Positions 25,487 to 34,518 of a DNA stretch of 64,000 bases are shown piece after piece. The notes beneath the pieces are model-generated. The model saw nothing but the letters and a program-made list of their open reading frames with translations, did no database searches and had not been told where the DNA came from. The stretch lies in NCBI RefSeq assembly GCF_001280015.1, contig NZ_LGDV01000251.1:248001-312000 (forward strand), written 5' to 3'. This DNA is from Streptomyces sp. MMG1121 (GTDB lineage Bacteria; Actinomycetota; Actinomycetes; Streptomycetales; Streptomycetaceae). Within the stretch, counting starts at the first letter, position 1, and the number at the start of each line of letters is the position of its first letter. A program made the position numbers and the translations under genes.

Positions 25487-27160
25487 TCAGTTCAGGCCAG
25501 GCAGCGCCCGCTCCAGGATCGCGTCGAGGCCGGTCCCGGCGGGCAGCGTGCCGAACGCGTGCCCCCAGTCGCCGCCCAGCCGACTCGCGCAGAAGGCGTC
25601 CGCGACCTGCCGCGGGGCATGCCGGACCAGCAGGGAGGCCTGGAGGGCGAGCGCCATCCGCTCGACCAGCCGACGGGCGCCCACCTGGTCGGTTTCAGCC
25701 AATTGGTCCTTCAGCGCGGCGACCGTCGCGTCCAGGCGGGCGTCGGCCCCGCGCGCGAGGGCGAGTTCGGCGAACAGCGCCTCGACGGTGTCCGGTTCGC
25801 GGCCGAGGGCGCGCAGCACGTCGAGCGCGTTGACGTTGCCCGAGCCCTCCCAGATCGACAGCAGCGGGGCCTCCCGGTAGTGCCGGGGCATGCCGGAGTC
25901 CTCGACGTAGCCGTTGCCGCCCAGGCACTCCAGGGCCTCCGCGGTGAACGCCGGACCCCGCTTGGTGACCCAGTACTTACCCACGGCGGTGGCGATGCGC
26001 CGGAAGGACCGCTCCCCGGCGTCGCCGCGCACCGCGCGGTCGGCCGCGCCGGCCAGCCGCAGCGTGAGCGTCGTCGCCGCCTCCGACTCCAGCGCGAGGT
26101 CGGCCAGTACGTTGCGCATCAGCGGCTGGTCGACGAGCCGGGCGCCGAACGCGCTGCGGTAGCGGGCGTGGTGCCCCGCCTCGGCCAGCGTCTTGCGCAT
26201 CAGGGCCGCCGAGGACATCACACAGTCCAGCCGGGTGCAGTTGACCATCTCGATGATGGTCTTCACGCCCCGTCCCTCCGGCCCGACCAGCCAGGCCACC
26301 GTCCGGTCGAACTCCGGCTCGGAGGAGGCGTTGGAGCGGTTGCCCAGCTTGTCCTTCAGCCGCTGGATGCGGAACGTGTTGCGGCTGCCGTCCGGCAGTA
26401 CGCGCGGCACCAGGAAGCACGACAGACCCCCCGGGGCCTGCGCCAGCACCAGGAAGACGTCGCACATCGGGGCCGACGTGAACCACTTGTGGCCGCGCAG
26501 CGTGTACACGCCCGGCTCGCCGGTGGGTGTGGCCGTGGTGGTGTTGGTGCGCACGTCCGAGCCGCCCTGCTTCTCGGTCATGCCCATCCCGGCGAGCAGT
26601 CCCGGCTTCTGGGTCGGCACGCGCAGCTCCGGGTCGTACTCCCGGCTGGTGAGCAGCGGTTCGTAGACCTTGGCGAGGTCCGGCTGGGCGCGCAGCGCGG
26701 GGACGGCGGCGTACGTCATCGACGTGGGACAGCCGTGCCCGGCCTCCGTGTGCCCCCACACCAGTCCGCCCGCGGTACGGGCCACATGGGCGCCGGGCCG
26801 CTCGTCCGCCCACGGGGCACCGGCCAGGCCCTCGGCGACGGCCGTGCGCATCAGGTGGTGCCAGCTGGGGTGGAAGTCGACCTCGTCGATCCGGTTGCCG
26901 TAGCGGTCGTGGGTGCGCAGCTCGGGCTCGTGCCGGTTGGCCAGTTCGCCCCACTCCTGCGCCTCCGCGCTGCCGGCGCGCGCCCCCAGCCGCCGGACAC
27001 CGTCCTCGGCCCACCCGGCGCCCTCCCGTCGCAGCCCCTCCAGCAGGGCCCGGTCGTCGGAGGCGTCGTACGGGGCCAGGGGCGGGGCCTGGTTGGTGAC
27101 GTCGTGCGTGTCGTACTGCGGCTGGGGCGGCGACTGCGGCTGCGCGGGAATCGAGACCAT
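25487..27160 (-). CDS. AidB-type acyl-CoA dehydrogenase family flavoprotein
   Basis: A 557-residue flavoprotein of the AidB branch of acyl-CoA dehydrogenases, close in length to E. coli AidB (541). Signature stretches are GHTEAGHGCPTSMTYAAVPA, GMTEKQGGSDVRTNTT (FAD and substrate face), GHKWFTSAPMCDVFLVLAQA and ECLGGNGYVEDSGMPRHYR (catalytic Glu region). AidB binds DNA and is induced by alkylation damage in E. coli; its true substrate is not settled. The gene is divergent from a PaaX regulator over a 17-bp palindrome, so expression may be PaaX-controlled here rather than Ada-controlled. Confidence 0.9.
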   Translation of the reverse strand: MVSIPAQPQSPPQPQYDTHDVTNQAPPLAPYDASDDRALLEGLRREGAGWAEDGVRRLGARAGSAEAQEWGELANRHEPELRTHDRYGNRIDEVDFHPSWHHLMRTAVAEGLAGAPWADERPGAHVARTAGGLVWGHTEAGHGCPTSMTYAAVPALRAQPDLAKVYEPLLTSREYDPELRVPTQKPGLLAGMGMTEKQGGSDVRTNTTTATPTGEPGVYTLRGHKWFTSAPMCDVFLVLAQAPGGLSCFLVPRVLPDGSRNTFRIQRLKDKLGNRSNASSEPEFDRTVAWLVGPEGRGVKTIIEMVNCTRLDCVMSSAALMRKTLAEAGHHARYRSAFGARLVDQPLMRNVLADLALESEAATTLTLRLAGAADRAVRGDAGERSFRRIATAVGKYWVTKRGPAFTAEALECLGGNGYVEDSGMPRHYREAPLLSIWEGSGNVNALDVLRALGREPDTVEALFAELALARGADARLDATVAALKDQLAETDQVGARRLVERMALALQASLLVRHAPRQVADAFCASRLGGDWGHAFGTLPAGTGLDAILERALPGLN

Positions 27161-27214
27161 GCAGTCATGTTGCACTCTCGCTTCGGCTGTAGCAATAACG
27201 CAACAAGCAGGCTC

Positions 27215-27231
27215 GCACGTACAGTACGTGC
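27215..27231. promoter_or_regulatory. 17-bp palindrome in the AidB/PaaX divergent region
   Basis: GCACGTAC, one central A, GTACGTGC: a perfect 8-bp inverted repeat ending 2 bp before the PaaX ATG and 55 bp upstream of the AidB start. It is the obvious candidate operator for autoregulation of the PaaX gene. Confidence 0.7.
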
Positions 27232-27233
27232 CC

Positions 27234-27992
27234 ATGCGCATGAACGTGCCGGCCGAGCCGGAGGAGGCGGGCCTGCGGCCGCTGTCCGCGCGGTCGGTCG
27301 TGCTGAGCCTGCTCCTCGGCGCGCATCCGCCGGAGCTGCCCGTGAAGGACCTGGTCCGGCTGGTGGAGCCCTTCGGCGTGGGCGGTTCCACGCTGCGGGC
27401 CGCGCTGAGCCGGATGGTGGCCGCCGGGGACCTGCGGCGCACGGACTCCGTCCACCGGCTCAGCGAACGGCTGCTCGCCCGTCAGCGCCGCCAGGACGAG
27501 GCGCTGCGCCCCGGCACGCGCGCGTGGGACGGCGACTGGGAGATGGTGGTGATCACGGCGACGGGCCGCGGCCCCGCCGAACGCGCCGACCTGCGCGCGC
27601 GGTTGACCGCCCTGCGCCTGGCCGAACTCCGCGAGGGCGTGTGGCTGCGTCCGGCCAACCTCGACCGCCCCCTGCCGGGCGACCTGCACAGCGTCGCCCT
27701 GACCTGCGCCGCCCGCCCCGACGAGCCCGCGGGCGACCTGGTCGCCCGGCTCTGGCCTCTGGACGCCTGGGCGGCCACCGCGCGGGCGCTGCTCACGCGC
27801 ACGGCGGCCGGCCGGACCCCGGCGGACCGTCTCACCGCCTACGCCGCTGCCGTACGCCACCTGCTCGCCGACCCCGTGCTGCCGCCCGGGCTCCTGCCCG
27901 CGGACTGGCCGGGGGAGGCCCTGCGCACGGCCTACGCCGCCTATCAGCGGGAGTTGGCCACGTCGGTGGGCCGAAGGGAGCGTGCCGCATGA
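27234..27992 (+). CDS. PaaX-family transcriptional regulator
   Basis: A 252-residue GntR-related regulator. The N-terminal winged helix shows SARSVVLSLLLGAHPPELPV and FGVGGSTLRAALSRMVAAGD with an R-rich wing (LRRTDSVHRLSERLLARQRR). The middle part has the PaaX signature W(D)GDWEMVVITATGRGPAERA. The C-terminal domain matches the family. E. coli PaaX senses phenylacetyl-CoA; the ligand here is unknown, but no phenylacetate genes are nearby. The ATG at 27234 is almost inside the palindromic operator. The gene overlaps the DUF6221 gene by 4 nt (ATGA). Confidence 0.9.
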   Translation: MRMNVPAEPEEAGLRPLSARSVVLSLLLGAHPPELPVKDLVRLVEPFGVGGSTLRAALSRMVAAGDLRRTDSVHRLSERLLARQRRQDEALRPGTRAWDGDWEMVVITATGRGPAERADLRARLTALRLAELREGVWLRPANLDRPLPGDLHSVALTCAARPDEPAGDLVARLWPLDAWAATARALLTRTAAGRTPADRLTAYAAAVRHLLADPVLPPGLLPADWPGEALRTAYAAYQRELATSVGRRERAA

Positions 27993-28408
27993 CGGCCGAG
28001 GCCCTGGAAACGTTCCTGTGGGCCCGCTTCCCGGAGGAGGAGCGCGTGGCCCGGGACGCGATCGCCGGTGCGCCCGGCGCGGTCCGGGGCGTCCTCGCGG
28101 CCGAGATCGAGCCGGTGCTCACCTCCCCGGAGGGCCGGACCACGCACACGCGGATGGTGCGGTCCGGCGCCGAGGGCCCGGTGCGGAGGCCCGCCCATGT
28201 GGCGCGTCATGATCCGGCGCGTGTCCTGCGGAACGTCGAGGCCGGACGGGCTCTGCTCGCGGAGCACCGGCCGCCGCGCGACGGCCGGTGCCGCTCGTGC
28301 GCCACGGCCGACGGCGCTCGTCCGCGGCCGGTCCCGTGCGCCACGCTGCGTCTGCTCGCGCTGCCCTTCGCCGGGCATCGGTCGTACGACGAGGCGTGGC
28401 GCCCGTAG
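27989..28408 (+). CDS. DUF6221-family protein
   Basis: A 139-residue protein of the actinobacterial DUF6221 family. It has the diagnostic HVARHDPARVLRNVEAGRAL segment, a paired-Cys segment (CRSCATADG) and the ending PCATLRLLALPFAGHRSYDE plus WRP. In relatives these Cys and His residues form a possible metal site. It starts within the stop codon of the PaaX gene (ATGA) and is clearly translated with it. Function unknown. DUF6221 genes are often many per genome and linked to phage or plasmid DNA, but here the context is a chromosomal regulator. Confidence 0.8.
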   Translation: MTAEALETFLWARFPEEERVARDAIAGAPGAVRGVLAAEIEPVLTSPEGRTTHTRMVRSGAEGPVRRPAHVARHDPARVLRNVEAGRALLAEHRPPRDGRCRSCATADGARPRPVPCATLRLLALPFAGHRSYDEAWRP

Positions 28409-28591
28409 CCGGCCGGCGCTCCCGTGCGGGTGATGTCCGAACCGGAGTACTTGCAGTACGTCCCGTCCGGACCCGAGCCGTCGGCGGGCGGATCCTCGCG
28501 TCGGCCGTGCCGGAAGGGTTGTTCCGCGGCGCGCGCCGGGCAGGCCGGCGCCGTCGGCCGCCTCCGGCCGTCCGGTGGTGTCCCGTCGTGC

Positions 28592-29671
28592 TCAGACCGA
28601 CCGGTGGTACTGGTCCGGCACCCTGATCTCGCCGCCCAGTTCACGGGCCGCGTGCCGGGCCCAGGACGGGTTGCGGAGCAGCTCGCGGCCGAGCAGGACG
28701 GCGTCGGCCTCGCCGTTCGTCACGATCTTCTCGGCCTGCTCGGCCTCCGTGATCAGGCCCACGGCGGCGACGGGCAGCGGCGTCTCGGCCTTCACCCGGG
28801 CGGCGAACGGCACCTGGTAGCCCGGACCGGTCGGGATCGTCACGCCGGAGGCGTTGCCGCCGGTGGAGACGTCGAGGAGGTCGACGCCGTGGGCGTGCAG
28901 ATCACGGGCGAAGCGCACCGTGTCCTCCGTGGTCCAGCCGCCGTCCTGGAGCCAGTCGGTGGCCGAGATGCGGAAGAACACCGGCTTGTCCTCGGGCCAC
29001 ACCTCGCGTACGGCGTCCACGACGTCGAGGGCGAAGCGGGTGCGGTTCTCGTACGAGCCGCCGTAGGCGTCGGTTCGGTGGTTGGAGTGCGGGGAGAGGA
29101 ACTCGTTGATCAGGTAGCCGTGGGCGCCGTGGATCTCGGCGATCTCGAAGCCCGCGTCGAGCGCGCGGCGTGCGGCGGCGGCGAACTGGCCGACGATCTC
29201 CGTGATCTGATCCGCCGTCAACTCTGTCGGCACGGAGTGCCGCTCGTCGAAGGGCAGCGCGCTCGGCGCGAACGGCTGCCAGCCGTGCTCCTCCGGTCCG
29301 ACCGGCGCGCCGCCCTTCCAGGGCCGGTCGGTGGAGGCCTTGCGGCCGCCGTGCGCGAGCTGGATGCCCGGCACCGTGCCGTGGGCGGCCAGGAAGCGGG
29401 TGATCCGGCGGAAGGCCTCCACCTGGGTGTCGTTCCACAGGCCGAGGTCGTAGGGGGAGATCCGGCCCTCCGGCGAGACGGCGGTGGCCTCGACGATGAT
29501 CAGGCCGGTGCCGCCCGTGGCGCGCGCCGCGTAGTGCGCGAAGTGCCAGTCGTGCGGTGCCCCGGCGAGCGGGCCCTCCGCCTCGGCCGAGTACTGGCAC
29601 ATCGGGGGCATCCACACCCGGTTCGGGATGGTCACTTCGCGCAGGGTGATGGGCTCGAAGAGCGCGCTCAC
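28592..29671 (-). CDS. NADH:flavin oxidoreductase, Old Yellow Enzyme (YqjM) type
   Basis: A 359-residue FMN-dependent ene-reductase. YqjM-type features are the N-terminal Cys in [20 protein letters not shown] (tuning FMN), the substrate pair H..H in [19 protein letters not shown], the Tyr of [20 protein letters not shown], and the FMN-phosphate loop [17 protein letters not shown]. It reduces activated C=C bonds with NAD(P)H. The GTG at 29671 is favoured by a GGAG 6 nt upstream; an ATG lies at 29683. It is divergent from an ArsR regulator with several TCGTAC-type sites between them. Confidence 0.93.
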   Translation of the reverse strand: MSALFEPITLREVTIPNRVWMPPMCQYSAEAEGPLAGAPHDWHFAHYAARATGGTGLIIVEATAVSPEGRISPYDLGLWNDTQVEAFRRITRFLAAHGTVPGIQLAHGGRKASTDRPWKGGAPVGPEEHGWQPFAPSALPFDERHSVPTELTADQITEIVGQFAAAARRALDAGFEIAEIHGAHGYLINEFLSPHSNHRTDAYGGSYENRTRFALDVVDAVREVWPEDKPVFFRISATDWLQDGGWTTEDTVRFARDLHAHGVDLLDVSTGGNASGVTIPTGPGYQVPFAARVKAETPLPVAAVGLITEAEQAEKIVTNGEADAVLLGRELLRNPSWARHAARELGGEIRVPDQYHRSV

Positions 29672-29706
29672 GACGGACTCCATTCGTCACGGGACCGGTG
29701 GTCGGC

Positions 29707-29760
29707 TCGTACGATAACTCTCGTACTACGAGGGATGTCAAACTACGACGCTTCTCGTAC
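29707..29760. promoter_or_regulatory. Cluster of TCGTAC palindromes between OYE and ArsR
   Basis: The 131-bp divergent region carries TCGTACGA (29707-29714), CTCGTA-C-TACGAG (29720-29732, perfect) and a TACGA/TCGTA pair at 29744-29759. Repetition of the same half-site fits binding of the ArsR dimer to both promoters. Confidence 0.65.
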
Positions 29761-29802
29761 AATGCTCGAGGAAGTAGGACCACGTGACGAAAGGCGGCCG
29801 CT

Positions 29803-30159
29803 GTGACCGACACCGCCACGACCGGCCGCGCGCTGCCGCACCCGGAGCGGGAGGAGATCCGGCTGGAGACCGTGCTGCATGCGCTCTCCGACCCGGTGCG
29901 ACTGCGGATCGTGAGTGAACTCGCCGCCGGGGAAGCGGAGTTGGCCTGTTCGTACTTCGACCTGCCGGTGACCAAGTCCACCACCACGCACCACTTCCGG
30001 GTGCTGCGCGAGTGCGGGGTCGTCCGGCAGGTCTACCGCGGCACGGCCAAGATGAACGTCCTGCGCCGCGACGATCTGGACGGCCTGTTCCCGGGGCTGC
30101 TCGACAGCCTGCTCGCCGCCGCCGGCCTACAGTCCCGTCGGCTCGGCGACGGAGCCTGA
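29803..30159 (+). CDS. ArsR-family transcriptional regulator
   Basis: A 118-residue winged-helix repressor. The core reads [20 protein letters not shown], then the recognition helix [20 protein letters not shown] and a wing [17 protein letters not shown]. Only a single Cys (Cys49 in [10 protein letters not shown]) is present, so the ELCVCDL metal site of arsenic sensors is absent. A non-metal signal such as an electrophile or oxidant is more likely, which fits the ene-reductase it faces. The 3' end overlaps the convergent permease gene by 33 bp. Confidence 0.92.
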   Translation: MTDTATTGRALPHPEREEIRLETVLHALSDPVRLRIVSELAAGEAELACSYFDLPVTKSTTTHHFRVLRECGVVRQVYRGTAKMNVLRRDDLDGLFPGLLDSLLAAAGLQSRRLGDGA

Positions 30160-31458
30160 AGCGGGAAGGTGGTTGAAGAGCAGGTTCAGTACGATCGCGG
30201 ACAGACAGCCCGCGCTGATGCCGCTGTTCATCACCGTCTGGAACCAGTCCGGGAACTTCTCGTAGACCGTGGGCACCCCCACCGGCAGCATGCCGATCGC
30301 CACCGAGACGGCCACCACGGTCAGGTTGTTGTTGCCGTGGAAGTCCACCCGGGCCAGCGTCCGCAGCCCGCTCGCCGCGACCGTGCCGAACATCACCAGA
30401 CCGGCCCCGCCGAGCACCGGCGCCGGGATCGCCGCGACCACCGCGCCCAGCTTGGGCAGCAGACCGAGCAGCACCAGGATCCCGCCGGCCGCCGCGACCA
30501 CCCAGCGGCTGCGCACCCGCGTCATGCCGACCAGACCCACGTTCTGCGCGAACGCCGTGTACGGAAAGGTGTTGAACACCCCGCCCAGCACGGTCGACAG
30601 GCCGTCCGCGCGCAGCCCGTCGGCGAGGGAACGCGGCTCGACCCTCCGGCCGGTCAGCTCGCCGACGGCGATCAGGTCACCGGTCGTCTCGGTCATCGTC
30701 ACCAGCGCCACGACCAGCATCGACACGATCGCGGACGCGTGGAACGCCGGCGCCCCGAAGTGGAACGGTGTGCTGATGCCGACCCAGTCGGCATCCTCGA
30801 CCCCGCCGAAGTCGGTGAAGCCGAAGGGCACCGCGACGGCCAGGCCCACCGCGATGCCGATGAGGACGGCGATCCGGCCGAGGAAGGCGGGCGCGAACCG
30901 CTGCACACCCAGCACCACCGCCAGCACGAAGGCCGCCAGCGCCAGGTTCCTCGGCTCCCCGAAGTCCTTCGCACCGGCGCCGCCGGCGGCCCAGTTCCCC
31001 GCCACCGGCAGCAGCGAGACCCCGATGATCAGGATCACCGTGCCGGTCACCAGCGGCGGGAAGAAGCGCAGCAGCCTGCCGAAGACCGGCGCGAGCAGCA
31101 TGATCGCCAGCCCCGCGACGATCACCGCGCCGTAGATCGCGGGTAGTCCGCCGCCCGTCGTCCCGATGAGCACCATCGGCGAGACGGCCGCGAAGGTGCA
31201 GCCCTGCATGATCGGCAGCCGGACGCCGAACCGCCAGAAGCCGACGCACTGGATCAGCGTGGCGATACCGCACACCAGCAGATCGGCGGTGATCAGATAC
31301 GCCAGGTCGGCGGGCGACAGTTTCATCGCGCCGCCCACGATCAGGGGTACGGCCACGGCGCCCGCGTACATCGCGAGCACATGCTGCAACCCGAAGGCGG
31401 CCAGCTGCCGTACCGGTGGTATCTCGTCGACGGGGTGGATGTCTGCGGTGGTGGCCAT
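30127..31458 (-). CDS. NCS2 (uracil/xanthine) nucleobase permease
   Basis: A 443-residue transporter of the nucleobase:cation symporter-2 family with about 14 hydrophobic segments. The family signature appears as FAQNVGLVGMTRVRSRWV, and the substrate-binding helix contains a TETTGDLIAVGE sequence, matching xanthine/urate-type members. It should import xanthine or uric acid with protons through the cytoplasmic membrane. The ATG at 31458 has GGAG upstream. Its 3' end overlaps the ArsR gene. No purine-catabolic genes are adjacent, though DUF6986 at 52829 may be connected. Confidence 0.93.
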   Translation of the reverse strand: MATTADIHPVDEIPPVRQLAAFGLQHVLAMYAGAVAVPLIVGGAMKLSPADLAYLITADLLVCGIATLIQCVGFWRFGVRLPIMQGCTFAAVSPMVLIGTTGGGLPAIYGAVIVAGLAIMLLAPVFGRLLRFFPPLVTGTVILIIGVSLLPVAGNWAAGGAGAKDFGEPRNLALAAFVLAVVLGVQRFAPAFLGRIAVLIGIAVGLAVAVPFGFTDFGGVEDADWVGISTPFHFGAPAFHASAIVSMLVVALVTMTETTGDLIAVGELTGRRVEPRSLADGLRADGLSTVLGGVFNTFPYTAFAQNVGLVGMTRVRSRWVVAAAGGILVLLGLLPKLGAVVAAIPAPVLGGAGLVMFGTVAASGLRTLARVDFHGNNNLTVVAVSVAIGMLPVGVPTVYEKFPDWFQTVMNSGISAGCLSAIVLNLLFNHLPASGSVAEPTGL

Positions 31459-31594
31459 GGGGACTCCATCAGCGGCGGGTGGGAGTGGCATCCGAACAGG
31501 ACGAGACCGTAGGCGTCTTGAACAGTTTGTTGATTTCCGGGCTGTTGCCGCCGTGTGTCTCACCCGGCCGCCGACGTGTCCCCGGCCGGCCGGG

Positions 31595-32929
31595 CTAGGC
31601 CGAGCGGGCCGCCGCGCGCAGCGCGTCCCAGTCGGCCAGCTTGACCACGCTCCGCCCGAGCCGCGCGCCCAGGTCGGCCTCGGCCCGCTGGATCGACTGC
31701 CACCCCGCCCACGTCACGGGTTCCAGCCCGGCCGCGCGCAGCGCCGGCACCGGATCCTCGGGGACCTCGCCGCGAAGCAGCGCGGGCGCGTCCGCGAGCA
31801 GGGAGGCCGCCGTCTCCTTGGCGCAGGGCCGGTTGGTGCCGATGACCCCCGTCGGACCGCGCTTGATCCATCCGGCGACGTACTCGCCGGGACAGGGCAC
31901 GCCGTCCCGCACGATCCGCCCCGCCTCGTGCGGCACCGTGCCGCTCGCCCTGTCGAACGGCAGCCCGTCCAGCGGCACCCCGCGATAGCCCACCGAACGC
32001 AGCACCAACTGGGCCGGCACGTCCTCGTAGCGGCCCGTGCCCGTCACCCCGCCCTGTCCGTCCGGCGCCGTGTGCTCGAAGCGGACGGCACCCACCCTGC
32101 CCCCGTCCGCGAGCAGTTCCACCGGCCGCAGGAAGAAGCGCAGACCGATGCGCCGGCCGGCCCGCACCGGCGGACGCGCCGCCCACTCGCGCAGCACCTC
32201 CAGATTGCGACGCTGTACGCCGGGCAGCGTGCCGGGGTCGGTCGGGTCGAGCGCCAACTCGTCTTTCCGCACGGTCACTTCGGTGCCGGGCAGGGCGTCC
32301 AGCTCGCGCAGCTCCTTGGTGGTGAAGCGGGCCTGCGCCGGACCGCGCCGGCCCACCATGTGCACGTCGCTGATCCCGCTCGCCGTCAGCGTGTCCAGAG
32401 CCGCCTGCGGGATGTCCGTGGGGTTCAGTTCAGCCGCACCCCGGACCAGCATCCGTGCGACGTCCACCGCCACATTGCCCACGCCGATGACGACGGCCGA
32501 CCGCACACCGCGCAGGAAGTCCGCGTCGGGCGCGTCCGGATGCGCGCTGTACCAGGCCACGAAGTCGGTCGCCGACACGCTGCCCGCCAGCTCCTCGCCG
32601 GGGATCCCGAGCCGGCGGTCGGTGGCGGCGCCCACGCAGTACACCACCGCGTGGTACAGCTCCCGCAGCCGCTCCGCCGGCAGCCCGCCCGGGCCGCCCA
32701 CCCGGACCCCGCCGAGGAACCGCACCCGCTCGTGCTCCAGCACCGACGCGAGGCTGCCCTGCAGGGACTTGATCTTCTCGTGGTCCGGGGCGACGCCGTA
32801 ACGGACCAGGCCGTACGGGCACGGCAGCCGGTCCAGGACGTCCACGTGGACGTCGGGATCCCGCTGGACCAGGCTCTGGGCGGTGTAGCACCCGCTCGGC
32901 CCCGAACCGACGACGGCGACACGCAGCAC
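31595..32929 (-). CDS. FprA-like ferredoxin/adrenodoxin-type NADP reductase
   Basis: A 444-residue flavoprotein of the adrenodoxin-reductase/FprA type. FAD binding is shown by VAVVGSGPSGCYTAQSL, NADP binding by VVIGVGNVAVDVARML, and the family run YGLVRYGVAPDHEKIKSLQ is intact. The C-terminal FAD motif is YVAGWIKRGPTGVIGTNR. It should pass electrons from NADPH to a ferredoxin, and could serve P450s such as the one at 3310-4497, though no ferredoxin is adjacent. The GTG at 32929 follows GGGAG. It precedes the permease by 136 bp on the same strand. Confidence 0.93.
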   Translation of the reverse strand: MLRVAVVGSGPSGCYTAQSLVQRDPDVHVDVLDRLPCPYGLVRYGVAPDHEKIKSLQGSLASVLEHERVRFLGGVRVGGPGGLPAERLRELYHAVVYCVGAATDRRLGIPGEELAGSVSATDFVAWYSAHPDAPDADFLRGVRSAVVIGVGNVAVDVARMLVRGAAELNPTDIPQAALDTLTASGISDVHMVGRRGPAQARFTTKELRELDALPGTEVTVRKDELALDPTDPGTLPGVQRRNLEVLREWAARPPVRAGRRIGLRFFLRPVELLADGGRVGAVRFEHTAPDGQGGVTGTGRYEDVPAQLVLRSVGYRGVPLDGLPFDRASGTVPHEAGRIVRDGVPCPGEYVAGWIKRGPTGVIGTNRPCAKETAASLLADAPALLRGEVPEDPVPALRAAGLEPVTWAGWQSIQRAEADLGARLGRSVVKLADWDALRAAARSA

Positions 32930-33070
32930 GGCGGAACTCCCTGACGGAAGGAGGAAGCGTGCGGACAGCTCCAGCATGGCACCGCCCGGCCCGTGGCGGC
33001 AGGGGCCGGCGGGGTGACGCGGATGCGTGTCCTTTCTGAGCGAATGTGATCATGCGGTTACGTTGCGTGT

Positions 33071-33721
33071 GTGCTAGAAGCATCCTTGCTTAATCGTTCT
33101 GTCCTTCGCCTGTCCGATCGGAACGCGCAGGACGGCGTGGTGTCCGTATGGCCCGCGTGGGTGGTGCGGGAGCGCGACGGCACCCTGTCCTGGTTCCATG
33201 TCCGGCTGGCCTTTCCCGACGGTGCGCGGATCGACGTCCTGGCCGTCGTGTGCGAGGGGTGCGTGTCGATCGAGGACGTCCGCGCCGAGCCGGCCCTGTC
33301 CCTGGCCGACCTGACGGTCCTGGCCGACCGGATCGAGGGCTCGCTGTCCAGGACGCGCGGGGTGGCGGCGGAGCGGGCGGACGAGAGTGTGGCGCAGGGG
33401 GCGTACGAGGATGAGGGGGGCGGCGAGAACAGTGGGGACGCCGGTGACGGCCTCCGGGAGGAGTGCGCCCCGCAAGCCGGTGGCGGCGAGGAGGGGGGCG
33501 GCCTCTGTGCGGGGCCGAGGCGCGCCCGGCCGGCCTGGCCGCGGGGCATCGAGGGCCGTCGGATGGTCGCGCAGCAGTACCGGGCCGCACAGGAGGAGGG
33601 CGTCGACCCGGTGCTCGCCGTGATGAGCGCGACCGGACGCAGCCGCCGGCGCTCCCTCAGGCTGATCGCCCAGGCGCGGGACGGGGGGTTCCTGACGGCA
33701 CGTCATGTGCGCCGGGAGTGA
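33071..33721 (+). CDS. DUF6214-family protein
   Basis: A 216-residue protein that I recognise as DUF6214. The N-terminal domain has SVWPAWVVRERDGTLSWFHV and ALSLADLTVLADRIEG. A low-complexity Glu/Gly linker (about 100-150) follows, then a conserved C-terminal block RPAWPRGIEGRRMVAQQYRA and TGRSRRRSLRLIAQARDGGF, which resembles a helix-turn-helix for chromosome or DNA binding. Function unknown. The start is uncertain because no clear ribosome site is visible before the GTG at 33071; transcription may be leaderless. Confidence 0.75.
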   Translation: MLEASLLNRSVLRLSDRNAQDGVVSVWPAWVVRERDGTLSWFHVRLAFPDGARIDVLAVVCEGCVSIEDVRAEPALSLADLTVLADRIEGSLSRTRGVAAERADESVAQGAYEDEGGGENSGDAGDGLREECAPQAGGGEEGGGLCAGPRRARPAWPRGIEGRRMVAQQYRAAQEEGVDPVLAVMSATGRSRRRSLRLIAQARDGGFLTARHVRRE

Positions 33722-33734
33722 GGCGAGTTGGGCC

Positions 33735-34403
33735 TCAGGGGCGCTCTGGCCGCTCCTCCGTGGCGAAGAACCGGGACAGATCCTGCTCCCGCGCCTCGGC
33801 GGCCTTCTCGCTCTCCGGCGGCACGCCCAGCGTCCAGTCGAGCCCGTACCGCTGGAACAGCTCCGCCCGCAGCGCCGGGAGAGGCATCGGCGCCCCCGGA
33901 ACCAGCGCCGCGTACACCGCGCCCATCAGCACGGCCCGCAGCATCGGGTAGTCGGTCGAGACGCTCTGCGAGCCGTACCGGGCGACCGTGTCGCCGAGCA
34001 GTTCGCCGAGCCGCTGCTGCTCCGGGCACTGCACGAAGCCCTCCGCCTGCAGCAGTCCGGCCATGTGCTGCCGCATGAGCACGGGCTGGTCGCGGGCCAG
34101 GCCCAGGATCGCGTCGATGGCCCGGGCCAGCCGCTCCCGGCCGTCCTCGGTGCGCGGCTCGTGCTCCAGGGCCTCCTCCAGGGTGCGGTGCATCAGCCGG
34201 TGCACGGCGGACTGCACCAGCTGGCGCTTGCCGGGGAAGTAGTACGACACCAGACCGCGCGCCGAACCGGCCCGGTCCGCGATGTCGCCCAGCGTGGTGG
34301 CCTCGAACCCGCGCTCGCCGACCAGCTCCACGGCCGCCTGCAACAACCGCTCCCGGGAACGCCGTCGCAACTCTTCATTGACCGAGGCGCTTCGCGGGGA
34401 CAT
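33735..34403 (-). CDS. TetR-family transcriptional regulator
   Basis: A 222-residue repressor. The N-terminal HTH is typical: RERLLQAAVELVGERGFEAT, LGDIADRAGSARGLVSYYFP and GKRQLVQSAVHRLM. The C-terminal ligand domain is not assignable. It should repress its own gene by the near-perfect palindrome at 34419-34437 just upstream of the ATG. No intact drug-exporter gene is adjacent. The neighbouring HAD and PAP2 genes are decayed, so its original target may have been lost. Confidence 0.92.
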   Translation of the reverse strand: MSPRSASVNEELRRRSRERLLQAAVELVGERGFEATTLGDIADRAGSARGLVSYYFPGKRQLVQSAVHRLMHRTLEEALEHEPRTEDGRERLARAIDAILGLARDQPVLMRQHMAGLLQAEGFVQCPEQQRLGELLGDTVARYGSQSVSTDYPMLRAVLMGAVYAALVPGAPMPLPALRAELFQRYGLDWTLGVPPESEKAAEAREQDLSRFFATEERPERP

Positions 34404-34418
34404 CCTGTAACTCCTGCG

Positions 34419-34437
34419 TTGACTGGCTGCCAGCCAA
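34419..34437. promoter_or_regulatory. Operator-like palindrome before TetR
   Basis: TTGACTGGCTGCCAGCCAA, a 9-bp inverted repeat around one central base with a single mismatch, lies 16 bp upstream of the TetR start. It includes TTGACT and so also overlaps a possible promoter. Confidence 0.65.
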
Positions 34438-34518
34438 CTATACTCATCGCGGGAGGCGCCGCTTTGTGCGGGGCCTGTCCATGGCTGCCGTCCGTCTGGG
34501 GCGACGCGGGGGATCGTC

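Noticed and set aside
28447..28459. GTACT-TGC-AGTAC palindrome between DUF6221 and the ene-reductase
   Set aside because: It lies in a convergent gap away from any start, is short, and has no second copy in the neighbourhood.
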